Positions 25,664 through 33,378 of a DNA stretch of 64,000 nt are shown piece by piece. Positions within the stretch are counted from its first letter, which is position 1. Each line of letters begins with the position of its first letter. The translations under genes were made by a program, and so were the position numbers. The notes beneath the pieces are model-generated. The model did not search any database. It was not told the origin of the DNA and saw nothing but the letters and a program-made list of their open reading frames with translations. The stretch is from Maritalea porphyrae (GTDB lineage Bacteria > Pseudomonadota > Alphaproteobacteria > Rhizobiales > Devosiaceae), in assembly GCF_027213965.1 (NCBI RefSeq), contig NZ_JAPWGX010000002.1, forward strand, positions 124,001 to 188,000, written 5' to 3'.

Positions 25664-26458
25664 ATGAAAAGTGATCCCAATAGAGAACCAAGCGGCTTTG
25701 GACGATTGTTGCGTTTTTTGCGTGAACGACGTGGACTAAGTCAGCTCGCTTTATCGTCTGGCGCCGGTACAACGCCACGCCATTTGTCTTTTGTTGAAAC
25801 GGGTAGATCGCGTCCCGGGCGTGACCTTATTTTGCGGCTCGCAACCGCCTTGCAGCTATCATCTCGCGAGATCAATCAGTTGCTTGGGCTTGCGGGCTTT
25901 CAAGCGGCACGAGCAGAATATCAGTTTGGCGACCAAAGAATAGAACCCTACCGCGCCGCGATTGAAGCGGTGCTTGAGAACCACAACCCCTACCCCGGTT
26001 GCGCCATGAATGGTGCGGGGGACATTCTGCTTGCAAACAAGGGATATAAAGACTTCGCGCCCACAGCGTTGACCTCAACCCCTGAAGAACGTGTTGAGAC
26101 CTTCTTCAACCCCTTGGGGGACGCACCAAAACTGGTCGAAAACTGGGCGGAGGTTGCACATGGTTTATTAGACAGGCAACGAGCTGAATTGGCGGGGTGT
26201 TTCAATCAACGGCTCGAAAAGATGGTCTTGCGCATGGAAGAGCATTTGAAAAACGTTGTGCGCCCTCAATTTAAGGGGGGCAATGATATTGTCCTCTCAC
26301 CGATATTGCTGGTGGGCGACAAACGGCTTTCAACATTTTCAACCTTTATGAAGTTTTCTCATGCGCACGAAGTGACCCTAAGCGAAATTCGCGTGGAGCT
26401 GACGTTCCCCACGGATGAAAAAACCCGATTGTTTTTTGAAGAATTGGCCAAAAAATAG
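25664..26458 (+). CDS. XRE-family regulator with MmyB-like ligand-binding domain
   Basis: Transcription factor of 264 residues. Residues 12-70 are a Cro/CI-type helix-turn-helix (LLRFLRERRGLSQLALS, then TPRHLSFVETGRSRPGRDL). The remaining 190 residues match the MmyB-like domain, recognisable from NPYPGCAMN, NPLGDAPKLVENW and the terminal PTDEKTRLFFEE. Members are found as local regulators of oxidoreductases and stress genes, and fatty-acyl ligands have been found in this domain. The adjacent START-like gene, 74 bases downstream, is a natural candidate target, and a small palindrome lies between them. Confidence 0.9.
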   Translation: MKSDPNREPSGFGRLLRFLRERRGLSQLALSSGAGTTPRHLSFVETGRSRPGRDLILRLATALQLSSREINQLLGLAGFQAARAEYQFGDQRIEPYRAAIEAVLENHNPYPGCAMNGAGDILLANKGYKDFAPTALTSTPEERVETFFNPLGDAPKLVENWAEVAHGLLDRQRAELAGCFNQRLEKMVLRMEEHLKNVVRPQFKGGNDIVLSPILLVGDKRLSTFSTFMKFSHAHEVTLSEIRVELTFPTDEKTRLFFEELAKK

Positions 26459-26481
26459 CGCTCCCTCCCTATCCGGGAATT

Positions 26482-26493
26482 GGGTTTATACCC
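26482..26493. promoter_or_regulatory. Palindromic candidate operator before the START-like gene
   Basis: GGGTTTATACCC is an inverted repeat of GGGT and ACCC around a four-base centre, placed 40 bases before the START-like gene's start. An XRE-family protein is encoded immediately upstream and this is a plausible position for its operator. The motif is short and unsupported by a second copy in the window. Confidence 0.25.
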
Positions 26494-26532
26494 TTGCTTC
26501 ATACATCCTTGATGTTAGCCAAGGAGAGCAAC

Positions 26533-27033
26533 ATGAAGTTGAAATTTTATAAAGACATAGACGTGCCGGCACAAAAGGCCTGGCACGAACTGAGTGAAGG
26601 TTTTGGAGATACAGGCAAATGGACGAGTTTATTGGATAGCTCGATCCTTATTGGCGCGGCAAAATCAGGGGCACACCGAGAGTGCCGCATTGGCAACAGA
26701 ACCTTAACTGAACATATCACCAAAATGGACCACAATGATATGCAGGTCGATTACGAACTAATTGATGGCCGCCCGCCGGTCGTTGCATATGCATTTAACA
26801 GCTGGTCTGTTTCCCCGTTAGGCGAAACCAGATGTCGCGTTACCATGTTGCCGGACATCAGGATGAAATGGTGGGCCCAACCTATGGGTATGCTGGTTCG
26901 GTTCGGACTAAGCCAAACAATGCCCAAAGTCCTCAATGAGTTTAAGCATTGGGTCGAAACGGGTCGGGTACACCCTCGAAAAGCAAAGAAGAACTCAAAA
27001 AACAATATGCAAAATGTCGCCACTGCGACTTAG
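26533..27033 (+). CDS. START-like (SRPBCC) domain protein
   Basis: A 166-residue protein, start ATG 26533 preceded by AAGGAGAG. The N-terminus KFYKDIDVPAQKAWHELSE and the later stretch DYELIDGRPPVVAYAFNSW follow the SRPBCC/polyketide-cyclase pattern: a beta-alpha-alpha-beta fold with a large hydrophobic cavity for a lipid or aromatic ligand. No catalytic residues can be named. The C-terminus is basic (HPRKAKKNSKNN) and might associate with membranes or nucleic acids. Expression is probably tied to the MmyB-type regulator upstream. Confidence 0.75.
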   Translation: MKLKFYKDIDVPAQKAWHELSEGFGDTGKWTSLLDSSILIGAAKSGAHRECRIGNRTLTEHITKMDHNDMQVDYELIDGRPPVVAYAFNSWSVSPLGETRCRVTMLPDIRMKWWAQPMGMLVRFGLSQTMPKVLNEFKHWVETGRVHPRKAKKNSKNNMQNVATAT

Positions 27034-27122
27034 CGCAAAGGCAATTCTGCGGCGTTCTATTTGGGGCTGGCCATTTGGTCGGCCCTATTTTGTTTACATG
27101 TTTAGGAACAAATTCCGCCAAA

Positions 27123-27140
27123 CTTAGAATCGTTCTAAAG
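27123..27140. promoter_or_regulatory. Iron control element (ICE box), candidate Irr binding site
   Basis: CTTAGAATCGTTCTAAAG contains the palindrome TTAGAA-TCG-TTCTAA, which matches the ICE/Irr box known from Hyphomicrobiales and Rhodobacterales. It lies 137 bases before the first imelysin gene and the only downstream genes are the iron-type operon. Irr accumulates when iron is scarce and either represses or activates depending on site position; the upstream placement relative to the gene would allow activation. The promoter itself was not located with confidence. Confidence 0.72.
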
Positions 27141-27276
27141 CATTGATTTTTCGTTTGATTTTAAATCTAGATTATGTAACTCCACTTAAACGATGCTTGA
27201 ATTCTTCGCATATTCTGGCAAAAACTGTTAAACATACCAACGTGGAGCATTGGCAATTTGAAGCCAATGAAATCGG

Positions 27277-28551
27277 ATGAAAATTTTTAAATCTTTGGCA
27301 ACTGCGGGTGCTGTTACAGCCCTGATGACGTCATCGGCATTTGCTGGCGCACACGATGTAAAAAGCCTATTGGCAAACTATGCAGATATTGCGCAGGCCG
27401 GTTACGAAGACAGTTTGATCACCGCAAAGGCGCTTGATCAGGCCATCGACAATTTGCTCAGCGAGCCCACCGCCGCCAACCTGGATGCCGCACGTACAGC
27501 TTGGATCGCTGCTCGGGTTCCTTATCAGCAAACAGAAGCCTATCGGTTCGGCAATGCAATTGTTGATGAGTGGGAAGGCAAGGTAAACGCTTGGCCACTT
27601 GATGAGGGGTTGATCGACTATGTAGACCTTGGGTACTACGGCGCTGAAAGCGACGAAAACGGCCTTTACACTGCAAATGTTATTGCCAACAAACAAGTCA
27701 TCATTAATGGCGAGCCGGTCCAAATCGACACGATAACCCCAGATGCAATTGCCAATAAACTGCATGAGGCTGGTGGTGTTGAGGCCAATGTGGCGTCTGG
27801 CTATCACGCCATAGAGTTTTTGCTTTGGGGACAAGACCTAAATGGTACGGGTCCAGGTGCAGGCAATCGCCCGGCAACCGATTTTGATGTGGCCAATTGC
27901 ACCGGTGGCAATTGCGACCGTCGGCGCGACTTTCTCAAGGCCGCATCCGAACTAACAATTTCTGATTTAGAAGAAATGGTTGCCGCCTGGGCACAAGGTG
28001 GCGCGGCACGAGAAGCTGTCGTTTCCGCTGACGATAAGGCTGGCCTGTCAACCATTTTAACCGGCATGGGTTCTTTGTCTTATGGCGAGTTGGCAGGCGA
28101 GCGGATGCGCCTTGGCCTTTTGGTGCACGATCCAGAAGAAGAGCATGATTGCTTTTCTGACAATACGCACAACTCCCATTTCTACGACGCCAAAGGCATT
28201 CAGAATGTCTATTTGGGCCAATATACGCGTGTAGATGGTTCTGTTGTTTCTGGACCATCATTGGCAGATTTCATTGCTCATGTGGATGCAGATCTGGACC
28301 AAGAACTGCGCGGCAAGCTGGATGCCACAATGGCTAAAATGCAGCACATGGTTGATCGCACATCAACTGAGGCCTACGACCAAATGATTGGCGAGGGTAA
28401 TGAAGAAGGCAACGCCGTTGTACAAGCAGCAATTGATGCTTTGATCGATCAAACCCGCTCAATAGAACGCGTTGTCGCTAAACTTGATTTGGCTGATGTG
28501 GCCATTGAAGGGTCAGATAGCTTGGACAATCCAAACGCTGTTTTTGAATAA
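27277..28551 (+). CDS. Imelysin-family (IrpA-like) periplasmic iron-regulated protein
   Basis: Secreted helical-bundle protein of the imelysin peptidase-like family, 424 residues with a signal peptide (MKIFKSLATAGAVTALMTSS, cleavage near AFA-GA). The family signature GxHxxE is present as GYHAIEFLLWG, together with the conserved WPLDEGLIDYVD. Such proteins (IrpA, EfeM) bind or deliver iron in the periplasm; peptidase activity is doubtful. It is the first gene of a four-gene unit with a di-heme cytochrome, a second imelysin and a DUF1513 protein, and follows an ICE box. The ribosome-binding site is weak, and a six-base-pair hairpin (27249-27268) lies immediately upstream. Confidence 0.92.
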   Translation: MKIFKSLATAGAVTALMTSSAFAGAHDVKSLLANYADIAQAGYEDSLITAKALDQAIDNLLSEPTAANLDAARTAWIAARVPYQQTEAYRFGNAIVDEWEGKVNAWPLDEGLIDYVDLGYYGAESDENGLYTANVIANKQVIINGEPVQIDTITPDAIANKLHEAGGVEANVASGYHAIEFLLWGQDLNGTGPGAGNRPATDFDVANCTGGNCDRRRDFLKAASELTISDLEEMVAAWAQGGAAREAVVSADDKAGLSTILTGMGSLSYGELAGERMRLGLLVHDPEEEHDCFSDNTHNSHFYDAKGIQNVYLGQYTRVDGSVVSGPSLADFIAHVDADLDQELRGKLDATMAKMQHMVDRTSTEAYDQMIGEGNEEGNAVVQAAIDALIDQTRSIERVVAKLDLADVAIEGSDSLDNPNAVFE

Positions 28552-28557
28552 GAACTT

Positions 28558-28586
28558 AAAGGGTCGCCAATTGGCGACCCTTTACC
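28558..28586 (+). terminator. Perfect hairpin between the first imelysin and the di-heme protein (attenuator-like)
   Basis: AAAGGGTCGCCAA is followed directly by its exact complement TTGGCGACCCTTT, giving a stem of at least 11 pairs with a tight AATT loop, and then TTTACCTTT. It begins six bases after the imelysin stop and ends just before the ribosome-binding site of the next gene. It may act as a partial terminator, or protect the first message, so that the imelysin is made in excess over the downstream proteins. Confidence 0.7.
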
Positions 28587-28603
28587 TTTGTTGGAGATGT
28601 GAT

Positions 28604-30118
28604 TTGGCCCGCAGCTTTTTGGTTAGCCTTGTATATTTCTCCGTGTTTGTTGGACAAGCGGCCGCACAAGAACAAGATTTGCAACGTGCCGATTTGAACG
28701 CTTCGGCGCGCGCCAAAGTCTACGCTGCTACAAAAATCACTGATGATTTTTCCAAACCCGAACGGTTTGAGAACATGCAAGGCGGTGCGGCGACGTCACG
28801 CAAGTTGGTGTCACGAGATGCCTTTTCACATTTCTCAGCCAATTTGACTTTTGAAGAAGAAGAGAAGTTTAACCTTGGCAACGCCTTTTTTGAAAAGCTC
28901 TGGGTTTCCTCCCCATCTTCCACTTTTGCATCTGATGGGCTTGGGCCCTTGTTCAATGCGCGCGCTTGCCAATCCTGCCACATAAAAGATGGGCGCGGTC
29001 ACCCACCGACCAACACAACAGACGATCGTGTTTCTATGTTTTTGCGCCTTTCCGTGCCGCCACGCACTGCGGCGGACAAGGCGGTGATTGCGTCGGGTGA
29101 ATTGCAGGTGATTGAAGAGCCAACTTATGGCCGTCAGCTGCAAGATCTGGCCGTGCCGGGTTTGCTTGCAGAAGGACAAATGCAAGTCACATATGAAGAA
29201 ATCAAAGTAGAATTGGCCGATGGTGAAACCGCCTATTTGAGGGCACCAAGCTACAGCATTTCAGATTTGAACTATGGCCCGCTCGACCCCGAAGTGATGA
29301 TTTCACCGCGTATTGCACCGCAGATGATTGGCCTTGGTTTGCTCGAACAAATTCACCCCAATGATATTTGGCAAAAGCAAGACCCAAACGATCAAGATGG
29401 TGATGGAATTTCTGGGCGCGTGAGCTGGGTTACCTATGCAGGGTATGAAAAACAAATTGGCCGATTTGGCCACAAAGCTTCGCACGCCAGTGTGCGGGCG
29501 CAGAGCGCGGGGGCATTTGCAGGGGATCTTGGCCTATCATCCCCTTACATTCCCAAACACTGGGGTGAATGCACAATAGGTCAACCCAAATGTCTTGCAG
29601 CACCGCATGGGGTGCAGAAAAGTCAGGGCGATACTGAAGTGCCCGATCCGATTTTGGAGCTGGTGAGTTTTTATGCACAAAACTTGGCCGTTCCCATGCG
29701 GCGAAATGTGGATGATCCGCAAGTGTTGCGCGGCAAGGAACTTTTTTATCGCTCAGGTTGTGCGGGTTGCCACACGCCCAAATATGTCACCCGCAAAGAC
29801 GCGCCAAATCCTGCTCAGCAATTCCAGTTAATCTGGCCCTATACTGATCTGCTTTTGCACGATATGGGCGAAGGCTTGGCCGATGGTCGTCCTGTTGGTA
29901 GCGCAAACGGGCGCGAATGGCGCACACCTCCCCTTTGGGGAATTGGGTTAACTAAAGACGTGTCTGGGCATACGCAATTCTTGCATGATGGTCGCGCTCG
30001 AAATCTGCTTGAAGCCATTCTTTGGCATGGGGGCGAGGCACAAATGGCGCGCGATCAAATTGTCGCAATGAATAGGCTTGACCGAACCTCACTATTGAGC
30101 TTTTTAAACTCCCTATGA
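28604..30118 (+). CDS. Di-heme oxidoreductase family protein (di-heme cytochrome c, 'thiol oxidoreductase')
   Basis: Periplasmic c-type cytochrome of the di-heme oxidoreductase (DHOR) family, about 504 residues from TTG 28604, which sits behind GGAG. The signal peptide is SFLVSLVYFSVFVGQAAAQ. Two heme-attachment motifs are visible: CQSCH near residue 124 and CAGCH near residue 386. A calcium-type loop, DPNDQDGDGISGR, is also visible. Such proteins are often co-encoded with imelysins and may oxidise or reduce iron at the cell surface. It overlaps the next gene by four bases. The exact electron donor or acceptor is unknown. Confidence 0.9.
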   Translation: MARSFLVSLVYFSVFVGQAAAQEQDLQRADLNASARAKVYAATKITDDFSKPERFENMQGGAATSRKLVSRDAFSHFSANLTFEEEEKFNLGNAFFEKLWVSSPSSTFASDGLGPLFNARACQSCHIKDGRGHPPTNTTDDRVSMFLRLSVPPRTAADKAVIASGELQVIEEPTYGRQLQDLAVPGLLAEGQMQVTYEEIKVELADGETAYLRAPSYSISDLNYGPLDPEVMISPRIAPQMIGLGLLEQIHPNDIWQKQDPNDQDGDGISGRVSWVTYAGYEKQIGRFGHKASHASVRAQSAGAFAGDLGLSSPYIPKHWGECTIGQPKCLAAPHGVQKSQGDTEVPDPILELVSFYAQNLAVPMRRNVDDPQVLRGKELFYRSGCAGCHTPKYVTRKDAPNPAQQFQLIWPYTDLLLHDMGEGLADGRPVGSANGREWRTPPLWGIGLTKDVSGHTQFLHDGRARNLLEAILWHGGEAQMARDQIVAMNRLDRTSLLSFLNSL

Positions 30119-31167
30119 TCAGAACAATTGCCAGCGCGATTTGCGCCCTCATTATCACCGCTCCCGCTTTTGCCGACGGCGCCGAACAACGGGCTGTCGA
30201 TAAGTTTATTGTTCCGGGGTACCAAGCCTTTGAAAGCGCTGCGGACGCCCAGATTGAAGCAATGGACGCCCTTTGCGCGGTGCCAAGTGACAAGGCTTTG
30301 ACCGCAGCCCAATCTGCATTCTCGGATTTGGCACTCAGTTGGAGCCATATTGAAGTCATTCGTTTTGGGCCTGTTCTTCAGGAAAATCGGCTGGAAAGAA
30401 TTTTGTTTTGGCCCGACCGAAAATCGATTGGATTAAAACAAGTTCAACGGGTCATCGCACAACAAGATGAGAGCGCGATCACCATCGGCTCTTTGGTGCA
30501 AAAAAGCGTCGCCTTGCAGGGTTTGGGTGCTCTAGAGTTTGTGCTTTTCGGAACTGGCGCTCAAGATGATTTGCACAAAGAGAACAGTTTTCGGTGCCAA
30601 TATGGGCTAACCATCGCGAGTGCATTGCGCGAAGTTGGTGCCGAAATTAGCACAGAATGGACCAAACCAGATGGTTTCGGTAACCTGTTGATAACGCCGG
30701 ATGAAAAAAGTGACACATACCGGAACAATAGCGAAACAATGCGGGACATTCTGGGCGTCGTAGCACATGGCCCTGAGATCATTTTCGACACAAGGTTGAA
30801 GAAATATCTAGGTGAAAGTGCCGCATCTTCCGCACCAAAGTCAGCTCTGTTTTGGCGCAGTGGCCTCACGTTCAAAAGCATGGCGGCCAATATCACTGCG
30901 CTTGGAAAATTTGCTGAAGCGGTTGATTTTAATGACCTTTTAGGCGAAGAAGATCATTGGGTTGCCGACAGCTATTTGTTTGAAGCAAAGAACGGCATTC
31001 GCGCGTCGCAGCTTGAAACTCTTGTGCTTGAAGCACCAATTTCTGACGCGCGAAACAAGCTAGAGTATCTAGCTGTTGTCTTGCGTTCCATGGGAGAAAT
31101 CGCGGGACAGGATTTAGCGCAAGCCCTTGGCCAATCAGCAGGTTTTTCCTCACTCGATGGGGATTAA
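30115..31167 (+). CDS. Second imelysin-family protein, variant motif
   Basis: A 350-residue secreted protein with signal peptide (IRTIASAICALIITAPAFA), start overlapping the upstream stop (ATGA). The imelysin pattern is present (SHIEVIRFGPV, FWPDRKSIGLKQV), but the GxHxxE motif of the first copy reads GLGALEFVLFG here, so the histidine is missing while the glutamate stays. It therefore may bind metal differently or act as a partner of the first imelysin. Paired dissimilar imelysins around a di-heme cytochrome are a repeated arrangement in proteobacterial iron loci. Confidence 0.88.
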   Translation: MIRTIASAICALIITAPAFADGAEQRAVDKFIVPGYQAFESAADAQIEAMDALCAVPSDKALTAAQSAFSDLALSWSHIEVIRFGPVLQENRLERILFWPDRKSIGLKQVQRVIAQQDESAITIGSLVQKSVALQGLGALEFVLFGTGAQDDLHKENSFRCQYGLTIASALREVGAEISTEWTKPDGFGNLLITPDEKSDTYRNNSETMRDILGVVAHGPEIIFDTRLKKYLGESAASSAPKSALFWRSGLTFKSMAANITALGKFAEAVDFNDLLGEEDHWVADSYLFEAKNGIRASQLETLVLEAPISDARNKLEYLAVVLRSMGEIAGQDLAQALGQSAGFSSLDGD

Positions 31168-31168
31168 T

Positions 31169-32260
31169 ATGTGGTCACGGCGTGATTTTATGGCCCTGGC
31201 CGGCGGCGGTTTTTTGGCCGCGCTAAGTGCCCCGACCCGCGCCGAAATTTACAAGTCAGAACAACTATTTGCCGCCACCTGTCGTTTCAAAAATGGCGAA
31301 TTTGGTCTCGCCATTTTGAATCAATCAGGCCAATTGATCTCGAGCGAGAAACTGCCCTCACGCGGACATGATGTGGTGCAATGCCCCAACAGCGGCAACA
31401 TCTTGGTTTTTGCCCGTCGCCCGGGGCTTTTTGCTGCGCTTTTTGTCCATAATGGGCGCCCAATTGGTCAGGTTGACGCCGTTGCGGGTCGGCATTTTTA
31501 TGGGCATGGCGTTTTCTCGCCAGATGGCAAATTTTTCTATGCAACGGAAAATGATTTCGACGGTGCGCGCGGCATTATCGGCGTCTATTTGATTGGTGCA
31601 CAACAGATTGAACGGATTGGTGAATTCTATTCCAACGGCATTGGGCCACATGATATTCAGTTGAGCGTTGACAACCAATATTTGATTGTGGCGAACGGGG
31701 GAATTGAAACGCATCCTGACTTTTCGCGTACCAAACTCAACCTTGCCACAATGAAGCCGAACGTTAGCTGGCTCAGCGTTAAGGACGGCTCTGTTGCCGC
31801 CAGTTTTGAGCCGCCACTCGCTTGGCACAAACTCTCACTAAGACATATGGCAACCGCCGATGGACGCGTGGTTTGGGTTGGTGGACAGTTGCAAGAAGAG
31901 GCGAAGTCTGACGTGCCGTTGCTCGCAAAATTATCGTTGGACGGTGGAATTGAGTTCTTGAACATTGAGCGTGATTTGCAGCGTGAATTGCGCGGATATG
32001 TTGGCTCGGTTGAAACCTCAGCCGATGGCGAACACATTTGTGTCAGCTCTCCGAAAGGCAACCGGGCGATGGTGTTTGATCGACACGGCAATGTGCAGAA
32101 GGTGCAGGTGCTGAGTGATGTGTGTGCTTTGGCGGCAGCGCCCGGATTTGGGTTTCAATTCGGCACTGGTTCGGGCAGTTTTGGCACAATTGGTCAGCTA
32201 CCAGTTGAAATCAATGGCCTTCATTTTGACAACCACATGATCCGGCTGGTTTCGAGCTAG
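31169..32260 (+). CDS. DUF1513 protein, Tat-exported beta-propeller-like
   Basis: A 363-residue protein, start ATG 31169 one base after the upstream stop. It carries a twin-arginine signal, SRRDFMALAGGGFLAALS, so it is exported folded. The mature part has repeated blades (VFARRPGLFAALF, HGVFSPDGKFFYATENDFD, VETSADGEHICVSSPKG), which fit a seven-bladed propeller as in DUF1513. Its function is unknown. Its constant pairing with imelysins and di-heme proteins suggests a structural or sensing role in periplasmic iron handling. It is the last gene of the iron operon. Confidence 0.88.
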   Translation: MWSRRDFMALAGGGFLAALSAPTRAEIYKSEQLFAATCRFKNGEFGLAILNQSGQLISSEKLPSRGHDVVQCPNSGNILVFARRPGLFAALFVHNGRPIGQVDAVAGRHFYGHGVFSPDGKFFYATENDFDGARGIIGVYLIGAQQIERIGEFYSNGIGPHDIQLSVDNQYLIVANGGIETHPDFSRTKLNLATMKPNVSWLSVKDGSVAASFEPPLAWHKLSLRHMATADGRVVWVGGQLQEEAKSDVPLLAKLSLDGGIEFLNIERDLQRELRGYVGSVETSADGEHICVSSPKGNRAMVFDRHGNVQKVQVLSDVCALAAAPGFGFQFGTGSGSFGTIGQLPVEINGLHFDNHMIRLVSS

Positions 32261-32431
32261 CCGATACCTTAAACTCTTGGCATCCTCGGGCCAATCAAGT
32301 TAGGAGGTTCACCACGACGTCGGGCTTTATCTTTAAAGCTTAGACATATATGTTAGTTCGAATGTTGTGCGTCTTTTTTACGGAAATGGCGCACATGCAA
32401 CCGAATATTCTTATATTGATTGTGCGGCCAC

Positions 32432-33286
32432 ATGACCAACTCTTCGACATCATTCCATCATCATGGTGGCCCTTCTGGAAATAACAACGACACCGAAGAA
32501 ACGGACACGCAACGTGATGCTTTGTTTGTTGGGTCCGTTGAAAAAGCACTTCGGGTTTTACAAGCGTTTAGCGGCGACAAATCTGCCCTAAGCTTGTCAG
32601 AGATTTCTGAACGAACGGGGCTAGGCAAGAGCGCGGCCCAGCGGTTCTGTCATACGCTGGTATCGCTTGGCTATTTGCTGCGTGATGAGCGAAGCCGTCA
32701 ACTGCGCCCATCGGCAAAACTATTAGAGTTTTCATTCACGTTTCTTGCGTCTGATCCGCTTTCATCCATTGCCGCGCCCTATTTGTTGCAAGCGCGAGAA
32801 TTGTCCGGCGAAGCCGTGAATCTGGCGTTGCCGCATGGATTTGACGTGATCTATATTACGCGCCTGCCCAGTTTAAACTCACATTTGGTCAATCCGCCGA
32901 TCGGTGGGCGAGCACCAATGTTTTGCACCTCAAGTGGAAGGGCATATTTGTCTGCATTGCCAGAGCAAGCTGCAAAAGAGATTGTGGAGCAATCCAATCT
33001 GCGCCAGATCACGCCACATACCATTACCGATAAGGACACAATCTTGGCCTTGATCGCGCAAGCCCGGTTAGATGGGTTTGCTTCTGCGGTTCAAGAATGC
33101 ATCAACGGAGAGCTAACTGTGGGGGCTCCCATATTTGGACGACAAGGCAAAGTGGTCGCTTCGATGAATATCTGCGTGCATGGCCGAGCATGGAGCCCGG
33201 AGGAAGTGGTCGACAAATTGGCACCGATCGCTATGAAAACCGCGAACGAGATTTCGCAGGCCCTTGCCACCTCTCCAAACATCTAA
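32432..33286 (+). CDS. IclR-family transcriptional regulator
   Basis: A 284-residue IclR protein. The unusual N-terminal extension of about 30 residues is polar and histidine-containing (TSFHHHGGPSGNNND). The winged helix follows (VEKALRVLQAFSG, LSLSEISERTGLGKSAAQR), then the effector domain with GRAPMFCTSSGRAYLSAL and VASMNICVHG. Start ATG 32432 is assigned by frame and length; no strong ribosome-binding site is seen. It lies next to an orphan solute-binding protein gene and a beta-mannosidase and is the only regulator there, so it probably controls them. Confidence 0.9.
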   Translation: MTNSSTSFHHHGGPSGNNNDTEETDTQRDALFVGSVEKALRVLQAFSGDKSALSLSEISERTGLGKSAAQRFCHTLVSLGYLLRDERSRQLRPSAKLLEFSFTFLASDPLSSIAAPYLLQARELSGEAVNLALPHGFDVIYITRLPSLNSHLVNPPIGGRAPMFCTSSGRAYLSALPEQAAKEIVEQSNLRQITPHTITDKDTILALIAQARLDGFASAVQECINGELTVGAPIFGRQGKVVASMNICVHGRAWSPEEVVDKLAPIAMKTANEISQALATSPNI

Positions 33287-33318
33287 GGCAAAAACCAACC
33301 CGCCTTAGCGGATTGGTC
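33287..33318 (-). terminator. Terminator of the solute-binding protein gene
   Basis: On the minus strand ACCAATCCGC and GCGGGTTGGT pair with one mismatch around a four-base loop and lead into five Ts within GGTTTTTGCC. It lies about 60 bases beyond the stop of the binding protein and just beyond the convergent IclR stop. Confidence 0.7.
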
Positions 33319-33378
33319 AGCTTGAACGTCAAAGGGAGATAGGGCCTAGGGTTAAATCAGAACCCACTTTGCGTTTAG

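Noticed and set aside
33345-33365. GGGTT...AACCC stem after the solute-binding protein gene
   Set aside because: Five base pairs with no T-run; the stronger stem at 33287-33318 explains termination better.
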